Shown here: one piece after another, positions 17,194-25,127 of the stretch
Layout of the letters: every line of letters starts with the position of its first letter
How positions within the stretch are numbered: the stretch's first letter is position 1
NCBI GenBank assembly: GCA_015231175.1
Contig: JADGBZ010000005.1
Span: 1 to 64,000, forward strand
Direction: 5' to 3'
From: Magnetococcales bacterium
GTDB taxonomy: Bacteria > Pseudomonadota > Magnetococcia > Magnetococcales > DC0425bin3
DNA: 64,000 nucleotides
The notes under the pieces: generated by a model
Database searches by the model: none
Seen by the model: only the letters and a program-made list of their open reading frames with translations
Told to the model about the DNA's origin: nothing
Made by a program: the position numbers and the translations under genes

Positions 17194-17314
17194 ACGAACC
17201 AAAATGTGGTGTGTGCGGTTGCCCGTTGGGTTGGCTCTGCCGGTCTTCGTGTTGCCTGAACGAACCAGAATGTGGCGTGCGCGGTTGCCCGTTGGGTTGG
17301 CTCTGCTGCTCTTC
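17183..17314 (+). repeat. 66-bp tandem duplication at the aldolase / caspase-like gene junction
   Basis: Copy 1 is 17183-17248 and copy 2 is 17249-17314. Aligned by eye they differ at 6 of 66 positions. The unit is a multiple of three, so the downstream reading frame passes through both copies. It repeats 22 codons that include an ATG and a hydrophobic signal-peptide-like stretch (RLPVGLAL). The aldolase stop codon lies in copy 1. The number of differences implies an old duplication, not an assembly error. Confidence 0.92.
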
Positions 17315-18847
17315 GTTCTGGCTGTCGGGCGGAGTGGGTGGGCGGCTGATGTCTCCTCCTGTCCGGTGGCGCGGGAGTTGGCAGCCAAGAGTATCGATCT
17401 CTACACCAACCAGCCGGAGAAGGGATTGCAGGGCTTGGAGCGGGCCCATGCCGAGTGCCCGGGTGATCTGGCGGTGGGCTACAATTTGGGCCTCGGCCAC
17501 TACTTGCACAATCGCAAGGAAGATGCACGGGATGTCTGGCAGAAGACCCATGAAAAATTTCCGGAGCACCTGAAGACCCATGCCAACCTCGCCTGGGTTT
17601 ATTTTGACCTGGGCGATGACGAAAGCGCCCACATCGAAGCTTTCAAGGGTTTGGATCGTTTCAAAAACAATCTCTCCCTGGCCCACACGAAAATTTACTC
17701 CCTGTTTCGCATGGGTCGCTACATGGAGGCCTACGACTGGTTGTACCGCGCCCACCTGGAAGGGGTGCGGGCGCAAACCTGGCGAGATCAGGCGGTGCGT
17801 TATGTCGTTGAAACCCTGTGGCGGAAATTTCGCCGGGGTGAGGGGATGGAAGCCGTTAAGCAGATGGTCAGCCAGGTGATCAAGGAGTATCCGGGTGAGC
17901 CGGCCTTTGTCGAGGCCAAAGATCGCCTGGTCGCCGCAGAGTTGGATCCCGATGCCGAGGTGCCGTTCTCCATCGCACTGCCCCATGAAGCATGGGCCCG
18001 CAGCGGGGATGTGGACGACCATCGCCACGTCCTGGATGATTTCATCGCTGCGTTGCCCCCCCTGGAGAAATGGCAGAAACGTGCCGATGCCTATGGTGTG
18101 TTCGTCGGGATCAGTCAATACAAAAAGGTTCGGGGTCGGCACTTCGCGGATCGGGATGCGAGCAACATGCGCACCCTGTTGACCCGCCGTGGACCGTTGC
18201 GGGACGATGACAACCACTTGCGCGTGCGCATCAACGAAGATGCCACTCTGCCCCGGCTCCGTCACGACCTGGAGTGGTTGGTGACACAGGGTCGTCTGGA
18301 TCCCAACGCCATGCTGGTGTTCTACTATTCGGGCTTTGGCGCCCCTGGTTACAACGCCGGGCGGACCCAGGTCGAAGATGCTCTCCTGGTGCCGGTTGAG
18401 TTCTCCGGAAACGAGGTCAATACCGAGAATGCCATTTCCCTGATGGCCCTGAAAGAGACTTTGGAGAAGCTGCCCAATCGGGAGATCGTGGTATTGATCG
18501 ACACCTGTTTCAACGGTTCGGAGAGTTGTGCCATCCGGCAGCCGTTCGAGGGGCCAAAACCTCCTGCCAATCTCTTCTTTTCCCCCAAGGCCTGGAGCGT
18601 TGCCGCCGTGGCAGGTGATGCCGACATCTATGGGCCGGGCCGTCAACGGGCCTTCACCTACTACCTTATGAAGGGGCTGCTCGGTGGCGCCGATGGCCGG
18701 GATGGCGGTGTCCGAGATGGTTGGGTCGATTTGCAGGAGGTGTTCAGCCAGTTGCAGGAGCAGATGCGCATCGACTACCCGGATGCAGACCCTTCCCTCT
18801 CCACTCCGGCCAAAATTCGTCTGGTCCGGACCGGAGGTGAAAAATGA
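17204..18847 (+). CDS. Secreted TPR / caspase-like (C14) protein, probably catalytically impaired
   Basis: 547 residues from ATG 17204; ATG 17270, the equivalent codon in the second repeat copy, would give 525. The N-terminus is a doubled hydrophobic signal sequence (RLPVGLAL twice), ending near GRSGWAADV. TPR-like helices occupy about residues 50-220. A caspase-like fold follows from ~residue 290 (YGVFVGISQYKK, FADRDASNMRTLL). The catalytic Cys is present (Cys435 in IDTCFNG), but the catalytic His of the usual YYSGHG motif is Phe378 (YYSGFG). The product is therefore predicted to be exported and either inactive or unusual. Its stop overlaps the start of the formylglycine-enzyme-like gene, so the two are a unit. 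Confidence 0.82.
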   Translation: MWCVRLPVGLALPVFVLPERTRMWRARLPVGLALLLFVLAVGRSGWAADVSSCPVARELAAKSIDLYTNQPEKGLQGLERAHAECPGDLAVGYNLGLGHYLHNRKEDARDVWQKTHEKFPEHLKTHANLAWVYFDLGDDESAHIEAFKGLDRFKNNLSLAHTKIYSLFRMGRYMEAYDWLYRAHLEGVRAQTWRDQAVRYVVETLWRKFRRGEGMEAVKQMVSQVIKEYPGEPAFVEAKDRLVAAELDPDAEVPFSIALPHEAWARSGDVDDHRHVLDDFIAALPPLEKWQKRADAYGVFVGISQYKKVRGRHFADRDASNMRTLLTRRGPLRDDDNHLRVRINEDATLPRLRHDLEWLVTQGRLDPNAMLVFYYSGFGAPGYNAGRTQVEDALLVPVEFSGNEVNTENAISLMALKETLEKLPNREIVVLIDTCFNGSESCAIRQPFEGPKPPANLFFSPKAWSVAAVAGDADIYGPGRQRAFTYYLMKGLLGGADGRDGGVRDGWVDLQEVFSQLQEQMRIDYPDADPSLSTPAKIRLVRTGGEK

Positions 18848-19734
18848 TGGGACGACTCCGGGGGGCGCCCCTGTTCCTGCTGGTTCTGTTATTGCCGTTG
18901 GCAGCTTCGGCTTTTCTCCTTAACGAGTGGGAGTTTATCGATACGGGCGGGGCTGGACGGAGGCCGCTTGATCATGTGACCCCTGGCCAGGGGTGGGTTG
19001 AACCGGTCAGTGGTATCGATTTTGCCTGGATTCCCCCCGGATGTTTCAAGATGGGGAGTCACCCGGAGACCGAAGACCGGGAGGTCGACGAAGGGCCTGT
19101 TCATGAGGTGTGCCTCTCCGGTTTTTGGCTGGCGCGGCGTGAGATCACCCAGGGACAGTGGCGGCTGATCATGCGCAACAATCCGGCCCATTTTCGCAAC
19201 GGGGATGACTATCCGGTCGAGCAGGTGGCATGGGACGACATCGAGGGGTTTGTGGAAAAATTGAACCAGCTTTACACGGGTCGGGTGCGGTTCCGTTTGC
19301 CTGCCGAAGCCGAGTGGGAATATACCTGCCGCAATGGTGGGCAAAATGTTCGTTACGCGGGAGGCGGCGATCCGGATCAAGTGGCTTGGTATCGGGAGAA
19401 CAGCCCCAACGGTACCCAGCGCACAGCTTCCCGTGGACCCAACCGTCTGGGATTGTGGGATATGAGTGGCAACGTTTGGGAGTGGACACAGGACTCCTAC
19501 CAAAAGGATGCCTATGAGCACCACCAGCGCCATGACCCGTTGGTGGAAAATGCCACGCCCTATCGGGTGATCCGGGGAGGTGGTTGGAAATTTGGGGCTG
19601 ACAGCCTGCGTTGCGCCAATCGGGGGTTCGAACTTTTTTCCACCAAACGCTCCGATGTCGGATTGCGGCTGGCAGGTGTTGAAAGTTTTCTGGAGAAGAA
19701 GGAACCCGTTGGCATCAGGGATCTGCCTTTCTAG
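18844..19734 (+). CDS. Secreted SUMF1 / formylglycine-generating-enzyme-family protein
   Basis: 296 residues with a signal peptide (LFLLVLLLPLAASAF). The FGE-sulfatase fold is clear from FAWIPPGCFKMGSHPE, WLARREITQGQW, RLPAEAEWEYTCR, LGLWDMSGNVWEWT and YRVIRGGGWKFGADSLRC. One Cys (LRCANRG) occupies the active-site region, but the paired catalytic Cys of true formylglycine-generating enzymes is not evident. The protein may be a structural or peptide-binding member rather than a sulfatase activator. It overlaps the caspase-like gene by 4 bp (ATGA). Pairing of caspase-like and SUMF1 proteins recurs in bacteria; here both carry export signals. Confidence 0.85.
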   Translation: MMGRLRGAPLFLLVLLLPLAASAFLLNEWEFIDTGGAGRRPLDHVTPGQGWVEPVSGIDFAWIPPGCFKMGSHPETEDREVDEGPVHEVCLSGFWLARREITQGQWRLIMRNNPAHFRNGDDYPVEQVAWDDIEGFVEKLNQLYTGRVRFRLPAEAEWEYTCRNGGQNVRYAGGGDPDQVAWYRENSPNGTQRTASRGPNRLGLWDMSGNVWEWTQDSYQKDAYEHHQRHDPLVENATPYRVIRGGGWKFGADSLRCANRGFELFSTKRSDVGLRLAGVESFLEKKEPVGIRDLPF

Positions 19735-19856
19735 CTGTTTTCGCGGGTGTGGAGAGAGTGTGCGGGTTTTCCTGGGAAGTGTTTGCCATAGCATCTTGCA
19801 TGGGTGGTTCGGGGAGTATTAGAGTGACCCAGGTGCGGGCGGTCGATTGAGGAGAG

Positions 19857-21905
19857 GTGGATGTCCCGGATGGCGATTGTACCATGAGTGCTCTCGAAGT
19901 TGAGCTTTCCGTCTGCGCTGGTCTCTTTGCGCTTGGGTTGTCCGCTTTGGGCGCCAAGAGGAGCCCTTTCTGGTTTCGCTTGGTTTATGGCGGGTCGGCG
20001 TTGCTGAGCTTTGTTGCCGTTGTCGTCAGCCTGGTTTTTCTTTTGTCTGACCCGGTCCCCCTGAAGAGCGGTTTCCACCTGGGGTTGCCCTGGATTGGCG
20101 TTCAATGCCGGATGGATGCGCTGGGAGCGTTCTTTTTGCTGGTCGTCAACTTTGGCGGCGCCATGGCAAGTTTGTATGGCGTTGGCTACGGGGCGCACGA
20201 GGAGCGGCCCTTGCGCATCCTGCCCATGTATCCGGTCTTCCTGGCCGCCATGAACCTGGTCATCGTTGCAGACGACGCCTTTTCGTTCCTGTTCGCCTGG
20301 GAGTTCATGTCTCTGAGCTCCTGGAGCCTGGTTCTGGTGAACCATCGGTTGCAGGAGAATCGCAAGGCTGCTTTCGTCTACCTGGTCATGGCCAGTTTTG
20401 GCACGATGATGCTCCTGTTCGCTTTCGGCATCATGGCCGGCGACAAGGGGGACTACGCCTTCGATACCATGCGTGGCGGCACGCTGCCTGATTGGGGCGT
20501 CGCCGTGGTGCTGGTCCTGACACTTCTGGGTGCGGGTTCCAAGGCCGGTCTGGTCCCTCTGCACGTCTGGCTTCCCCTGGCGCATCCGGCGGCTCCGAGC
20601 CATGTGTCGGCATTGATGAGCGGGGTCATGACCAAGGTGGCGGTCTACGCCGCCATGCGCATCCTTTTCGATCTCTCCGGTCCCAATCCCTGGTGGTGGT
20701 CGGTCCCGGTGATGGTCACCGGCGGCGTCACGGCGTTTCTGGGTATCCTGTATGCGATCATGCAAAGTGATATCAAACGATTCCTTGCCTACAGCACCGT
20801 GGAGAACATTGGCATCATCTTCATCGGCATCGGGCTGGCCATGGCATTCCAGGCCAACGGACATGCCGAGGCCTCTGCCGTAGCCATGACAGCGGCCCTG
20901 TTTCACACTCTGAACCACTCGTTGTTCAAAAATCTTCTCTTCATGGGGGCCGGTGCGGTCCTGCATGCCACGGGTCTGCGTGATATCGAACGATTGGGTG
21001 GTCTGATCCACCGCATGCCCCGCACGGCGTTTTTGTTTCTGGTGGGAGCGGTCTCCATCTCGGCGTTGCCCCCCTTCAACGGGTTTGCGTCGGAATGGAT
21101 GACCTTCCAGGCCATTCTGGCCAGTCCGGAATTTCCCCAGCCCTTGCTGAAATTTTTGGTTCCCCTGGTTGGCGCCGGGTTGGCGCTGACTGCTTCATTG
21201 GTCGCCACCGGCTTTGTCAAGGTTTATGGCACTGTCTTTTTGGGTCGTCCCCGGACGGATATGGCCAGGAACGCCCACGAGACCGATCCATTCTCCCTGA
21301 GTGCCATGGCCATATTGGCTGCCCTGTGCCTTTTGGTCGGCGTTGTGCCGACCCTGGTCGTGAAGGTCATCCTTGCAGTTCCCAGCCAACTGCTTGGGGC
21401 AACCCTGTCCAGCGGCTTGGGCGACTCCACCTTCGGTTGGATGTTCCTGGTGCCTTTTGGAGTGACCAAGAGTTCCTACAACAGCTTGGCCATCCTGTTT
21501 TTTGTTGCCCTGTCGTCCAGCATGGCGGCCTTGTTCATCCACAAGCGCGCCTCCAACGTTGTCCGGAAGGGGCCAGCCTGGGATTGCGGGTTTCCCGACC
21601 CTTCGACCATGAGCCAGTATACCGGCAACAGTTTCAGCCAGCCCATTCGTCGGGTGTTTGCAAGCGTTTGCTTTCGGGCGCGCGAAAAGGTTTTCATGCC
21701 GCGCCCGGGTGATCCCCGACCCGCCAGCCTGACCGTGACCATGCTGGATCCGATATGGGAGTTTATTTTTGCGCCGCTGGGGCGTTTTGTGGTGAGGTTT
21801 TCGATTCGGGCAGACAGGATGCACTTTTTGACCATACGTCAATTTCTGTCGATCATGTTTGCCGCGTTGATCCTTCTGCTCACGGTGGTTGCCATATGGC
21901 GATGA
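19857..21905 (+). CDS. hyfB: HyfB-like proton-antiporter subunit of an Ehr/hydrogenase-4-type complex
   Basis: 682 residues, the length of HyfB/HycC. It is a polytopic membrane protein with at least 14 hydrophobic segments and the antiporter-like core of NuoL/M/N and MrpA/D: MSLSSWSLVLVNHR, GAGSKAGLVPLHVWLPLAHP with conserved Lys and His, and DIKRFLAYSTVENIGI. It is predicted to form part of the proton- or sodium-translocating membrane arm. The start is GTG 19857 (GGAG very close) or ATG 19884 (no clear site); the choice is open. It is the first gene of a tightly packed six-gene operon and overlaps hyfC by 10 bp. Confidence 0.9.
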   Translation: MDVPDGDCTMSALEVELSVCAGLFALGLSALGAKRSPFWFRLVYGGSALLSFVAVVVSLVFLLSDPVPLKSGFHLGLPWIGVQCRMDALGAFFLLVVNFGGAMASLYGVGYGAHEERPLRILPMYPVFLAAMNLVIVADDAFSFLFAWEFMSLSSWSLVLVNHRLQENRKAAFVYLVMASFGTMMLLFAFGIMAGDKGDYAFDTMRGGTLPDWGVAVVLVLTLLGAGSKAGLVPLHVWLPLAHPAAPSHVSALMSGVMTKVAVYAAMRILFDLSGPNPWWWSVPVMVTGGVTAFLGILYAIMQSDIKRFLAYSTVENIGIIFIGIGLAMAFQANGHAEASAVAMTAALFHTLNHSLFKNLLFMGAGAVLHATGLRDIERLGGLIHRMPRTAFLFLVGAVSISALPPFNGFASEWMTFQAILASPEFPQPLLKFLVPLVGAGLALTASLVATGFVKVYGTVFLGRPRTDMARNAHETDPFSLSAMAILAALCLLVGVVPTLVVKVILAVPSQLLGATLSSGLGDSTFGWMFLVPFGVTKSSYNSLAILFFVALSSSMAALFIHKRASNVVRKGPAWDCGFPDPSTMSQYTGNSFSQPIRRVFASVCFRAREKVFMPRPGDPRPASLTVTMLDPIWEFIFAPLGRFVVRFSIRADRMHFLTIRQFLSIMFAALILLLTVVAIWR

Positions 21906-22852
21906 TTGTCGAATTCATGGCCCAGGGTTTTCAGATTGCCCTGGTGCTCATGGTCGCTCCTTTGGTCATTGGGGTGGTGCGCAAGGTCAAGGCCCGTTTG
22001 CTGCGCCGCCGGGGTCCGCCAGTTTTGCAGCCCTACCGCGATCTGGCCAAGCTGCTCGCCAAAGACGCCCTGATGGCGGAGAATACCTCCTGGATCTATC
22101 GAACGGTTCCCTACATTCTGTTCGGGGTGACCTGGGTGGCAACCGCATTGATCCCGACCTTTACGACGAGCCTGACCTTTGGCTGGGCTGCCGATCTGGT
22201 TGCCATCGTTGCTCTGCTGGCAACGGGCCGGTTCTTTTTGGCCCTGGCCGGCATGGATGTCGGCACCAGTTTCGGCGGTATTGGTTCTTCGCGGGAGATG
22301 ATGTTTGCCTCGTTGGCCGAACCAGCCATGCTGATGGTCGTTTTTACCGTCTCCATTCTGGTTGGTACGACCCAGCTCTCCCAGATTGCCCAGTTTTTAA
22401 TCATTGAACACGTCGGGTTGCGGGTTTCTCTGGGACTTGCCCTCATGGCGTTGATCATTGTCGCCATCGCGGAAAATGGTCGCATTCCCGTGGACAATCC
22501 CGCCACCCATTTGGAACTGACCATGGTCCATGAAGCCATGGTTCTGGAATACTCCGGGAGGCATCTGGCCATGATCGAAATGGCCGCAGCCTTGAAACTG
22601 GTTCTTTTCCTCTCCATGGTTGCCAGCCTCTTCGTTCCTTATGGCATGGCGATCCCCGGTGGAAGCGTGCTGGATCTGGGTGTCGGCGTAGCCACTTATC
22701 TGGGCAAATTGCTGGTTGGCGCCGTCTTGTTGGCCATAGGGGAGACGGTTGTCGCCAAAATGCGGGTGTTTCGTGTGGCGGAATTTTTGACGATCGCCCT
22801 GGTCCTGGGAATTCTGGCAGTGGTTCTTCTGTTCGTCACGATAGGTATTTGA
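21896..22852 (+). CDS. hyfC: HyfC-like (NuoH-like) membrane subunit
   Basis: 318 residues from ATG 21896, overlapping the end of hyfB. It has eight predicted membrane helices and belongs to the NuoH/HycD/HyfC family. Signatures include GPPVLQPYRDLAKLLAKD, GSSREMMFASLAEPAM, AENGRIPVDNPATHLELTMVHEAM and LEYSGRHLAMIEMA. In complex I and membrane-bound hydrogenases this subunit joins the peripheral arm to the ion-pumping arm. Its 3' end lies in the first copy of a 65-bp tandem duplication, which leaves this reading frame intact and separates its stop from hyfE by one extra repeat unit. Confidence 0.92.
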   Translation: MAMIVEFMAQGFQIALVLMVAPLVIGVVRKVKARLLRRRGPPVLQPYRDLAKLLAKDALMAENTSWIYRTVPYILFGVTWVATALIPTFTTSLTFGWAADLVAIVALLATGRFFLALAGMDVGTSFGGIGSSREMMFASLAEPAMLMVVFTVSILVGTTQLSQIAQFLIIEHVGLRVSLGLALMALIIVAIAENGRIPVDNPATHLELTMVHEAMVLEYSGRHLAMIEMAAALKLVLFLSMVASLFVPYGMAIPGGSVLDLGVGVATYLGKLLVGAVLLAIGETVVAKMRVFRVAEFLTIALVLGILAVVLLFVTIGI

Positions 22853-22949
22853 GAATGAATCTCAACGCGGATGTGACCCACCTGGTGGTTCTTCTGTTCG
22901 TCACGATAGGTATTTGAGGATGAATCTCAACGCGGATGTGACCCACCTG
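22820..22949 (+). repeat. 65-bp tandem duplication at the hyfC-hyfE junction
   Basis: Copy 1 is 22820-22884 and copy 2 is 22885-22949, differing at one base (GAGAATG in copy 1, GAGGATG in copy 2). Each copy holds the last codons and stop of hyfC followed by the start of hyfE. The event duplicated a complete stop/start junction while leaving both genes whole. Confidence 0.95.
22855..22917 (+). CDS. 20-codon chimeric mini-ORF created by the duplication
   Basis: ATG 22855 is the hyfE start in repeat copy 1. It reads ten hyfE codons, passes into copy 2 and continues with the hyfC C-terminal codons (VVLLFVTIGI) to the duplicated TGA at 22915-22917, two bases before the real hyfE ATG. It may be translated as a coupling relay between hyfC and hyfE. 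A function of the peptide itself is unlikely. Confidence 0.4.
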   Translation: MNLNADVTHLVVLLFVTIGI

Positions 22950-23657
22950 CTGGCCGGATCGACTTTGATGGTCAGTTTTGTCCTGCTCTACCAGACCCGT
23001 ATGTACGGGATTCTGAACGCCTTTGCCATGCAGGCGCTTCTGTTGGCTCTGGCGGTGGCATGGCAGGCCAGGGTCCAACACGCCCCCCATCTCATGGTGA
23101 CGGCGTTCATGGCGTTGGTGGTCAAGGCAGGGGTCATCCCCTGGGTGTTGCGTATCATCATTCGCAGGCTGGGCATTCAGCGCAACATAGAGTCGGTGGT
23201 TGGCGTTGGCTCGACGTTGTTGGTGGCGGTGTTCCTGACCATGTTGGCCGTTCTGATCGTGGTGCCCATGACTTCGGCCCATGCCGAGGCGACGCGCCAG
23301 GATCTGGCCTTCGCTCTGGCCGTCATCCTGTTGGGCATCCTCATGATGATCACCCGTCACAACGCCATCAGCCAGATAGTCGGCTTCATGTCCCTGGAGA
23401 ACGGTTTGATCCTGGCTGCCACCGGGGCCAAGGGGATGCCCCTGGTGGTGGAGGTCAGCGTCGCTTTTTCCGTGTTGATTGCTTTTCTGGTCTTCGGGAT
23501 ATTCATATTCCGCATCCGCGAGAGATTCGATTCCGTGGATATCGGCAATCTGGAAAAGTTTCGCAAAGGTCGCATGGAGGGACGCTATCAGTCGGGGGAC
23601 GCTCTTTCGGCCCCGGATATTCCCTCCATGGATTCCGTGCGGGGGGACCGTCCATGA
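22920..23657 (+). CDS. hyfE: HyfE-like membrane subunit
   Basis: 245 residues from ATG 22920 in the second repeat copy, with GAGG just upstream. It has about six hydrophobic segments and resembles HyfE, the NuoK/MrpC-related subunit of hydrogenase-4-type complexes (AFMALVVKAGVIPWVLRII, SQIVGFMSLENGLILA). In NuoK-type proteins the Glu in a comparable membrane helix takes part in ion translocation. The C-terminal ~45 residues are charged and cytosolic. The stop overlaps the start of hyfF by 4 bp. Confidence 0.88.
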   Translation: MNLNADVTHLLAGSTLMVSFVLLYQTRMYGILNAFAMQALLLALAVAWQARVQHAPHLMVTAFMALVVKAGVIPWVLRIIIRRLGIQRNIESVVGVGSTLLVAVFLTMLAVLIVVPMTSAHAEATRQDLAFALAVILLGILMMITRHNAISQIVGFMSLENGLILAATGAKGMPLVVEVSVAFSVLIAFLVFGIFIFRIRERFDSVDIGNLEKFRKGRMEGRYQSGDALSAPDIPSMDSVRGDRP

Positions 23658-25120
23658 ATCTGCCGGAGACTTCCCTGATCACGCCGGAGATGGCGCTACA
23701 GGCCCTTCTCTATATTCCCGGGGCGACCGCCGTTGTCCTCTTGATGGTTCCAAGTTACCGGGTGGGCTCCTGGATCAACGTCCTCTCCATGGCCATTACC
23801 TTCATGATGGGCCTGTTTCTGTTTTTCACGCCCCATCTCTCCCATGGTTTTTTGTTCATCGATGATTTCAATGTTTACCTGATCGCCCTGAATACTTTCG
23901 TCGGATTGACCACGAGCATCTTCAGTGCGACCTACATTGCCTACGAATTGGAGGTGGGACACCTGACCCCCATGCACCTCCGTTTTTACCATGCCATGTA
24001 CCAGGCGTTGATGTGCGCCATGAATCTTGCCCTTTCCAGCAACAACATCGGTTTGATGTGGGTGGGGCTGGAAGTGGCCACGGTTTCGACGGTGGTCATG
24101 GTGGGGATCTATCGGACCCCCGAAGCCATCGAGGCGGCGTGGAAATATTTCATCCTGGGCAGTGTTGGCATTGCCCTGGCTTTTTTTGGGACCATCCTCA
24201 TCTACCTTGTGGCCCAACCGGTGGTGGGTGAGGGTATGGCCGCCATGACCTGGACCAAGCTTGTGGTCTCTTCCGGTCGCATGGATCCCAATCTTCTGAG
24301 CCTGGCCTTTGTGTTTTTGTTGGTTGGTTTTGGCACCAAGGTGGGTCTGGCGCCTCTGCACGCCTGGTTGCCGGATGCCCATTCAGAGGGTCCGACACCC
24401 ATCTCCGCCGTACTCTCCGGCTTGCTTCTGAACGTGGCTTTGTATGCCGTCTTGCGGTTCAAGATGATCCTGGCCGGAAATCCGCAAGCCCTGTCGCCAG
24501 GGCCGATCCTGATGTTCATGGGGCTCCTCTCCCTGCTCTTTGCTGCATTCATGCTTTATCAGCGCAGGGATATCAAACGGTTGTTTGCCTACTCCTCCAT
24601 CGAGCACATGGGGATCATTACCTTCGCTTTTGGCATGGGCGGGGCGTTGGCCAACTTTGCTGGCCTGCTTCATATGACTATGCACAGCCTGACCAAATCG
24701 GCCATCTTTTTTGCCGTGGGGCATGTGACCCAGGCCAAAGGGAGCAAGGATATGGATGTCATCCATGGTTTGAGCGAGACCCATCCCGCTTTGGCCTGGG
24801 GGTTGTCCCTGGGCGTTCTTGCCATTGCCGGTCTGCCGCCGTTCGGCATCTTTGCCAGCGAATTTGTCCTGGTGACCACCACTTTCGCCCGTGAGCCGCT
24901 GTTGGCTATCATCTTGATGGTGGGTCTGTTGGTTGCCTTCGGCGCCCTGCTGTTCAGACTCCAGGAGATCGTGTTCGGGGAACCTGTTGGTCCCTCCATG
25001 CCGCTTCAGGCTTCACTCGTACCTCTGTTTGCGCATTTGGCCCTTATACTGTGGGCGGGTTTACACCTTCCGGACAGCTTGGGTGTCTGGTTTGCCCGTG
25101 TGGCCGACCTTCTCGGATAG
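23654..25120 (+). CDS. hyfF: HyfF-like proton-antiporter subunit
   Basis: 488 residues from ATG 23654, overlapping the hyfE stop. It is the second NuoL/M/N-like antiporter subunit of the complex, with conserved features LMWVGLEVATVSTVVMVG, GTKVGLAPLHAWLPDAHSE (Lys and His in the channel helices) and DIKRLFAYSSIEHMGI. About 14 membrane helices are expected. Together with HyfB, two antiporter modules would make up the ion-pumping arm, as in E. coli hydrogenase-4. It is followed after 7 bp by the large-subunit-like gene. Confidence 0.92.
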   Translation: MNLPETSLITPEMALQALLYIPGATAVVLLMVPSYRVGSWINVLSMAITFMMGLFLFFTPHLSHGFLFIDDFNVYLIALNTFVGLTTSIFSATYIAYELEVGHLTPMHLRFYHAMYQALMCAMNLALSSNNIGLMWVGLEVATVSTVVMVGIYRTPEAIEAAWKYFILGSVGIALAFFGTILIYLVAQPVVGEGMAAMTWTKLVVSSGRMDPNLLSLAFVFLLVGFGTKVGLAPLHAWLPDAHSEGPTPISAVLSGLLLNVALYAVLRFKMILAGNPQALSPGPILMFMGLLSLLFAAFMLYQRRDIKRLFAYSSIEHMGIITFAFGMGGALANFAGLLHMTMHSLTKSAIFFAVGHVTQAKGSKDMDVIHGLSETHPALAWGLSLGVLAIAGLPPFGIFASEFVLVTTTFAREPLLAIILMVGLLVAFGALLFRLQEIVFGEPVGPSMPLQASLVPLFAHLALILWAGLHLPDSLGVWFARVADLLG

Positions 25121-25127
25121 GGGTGAG

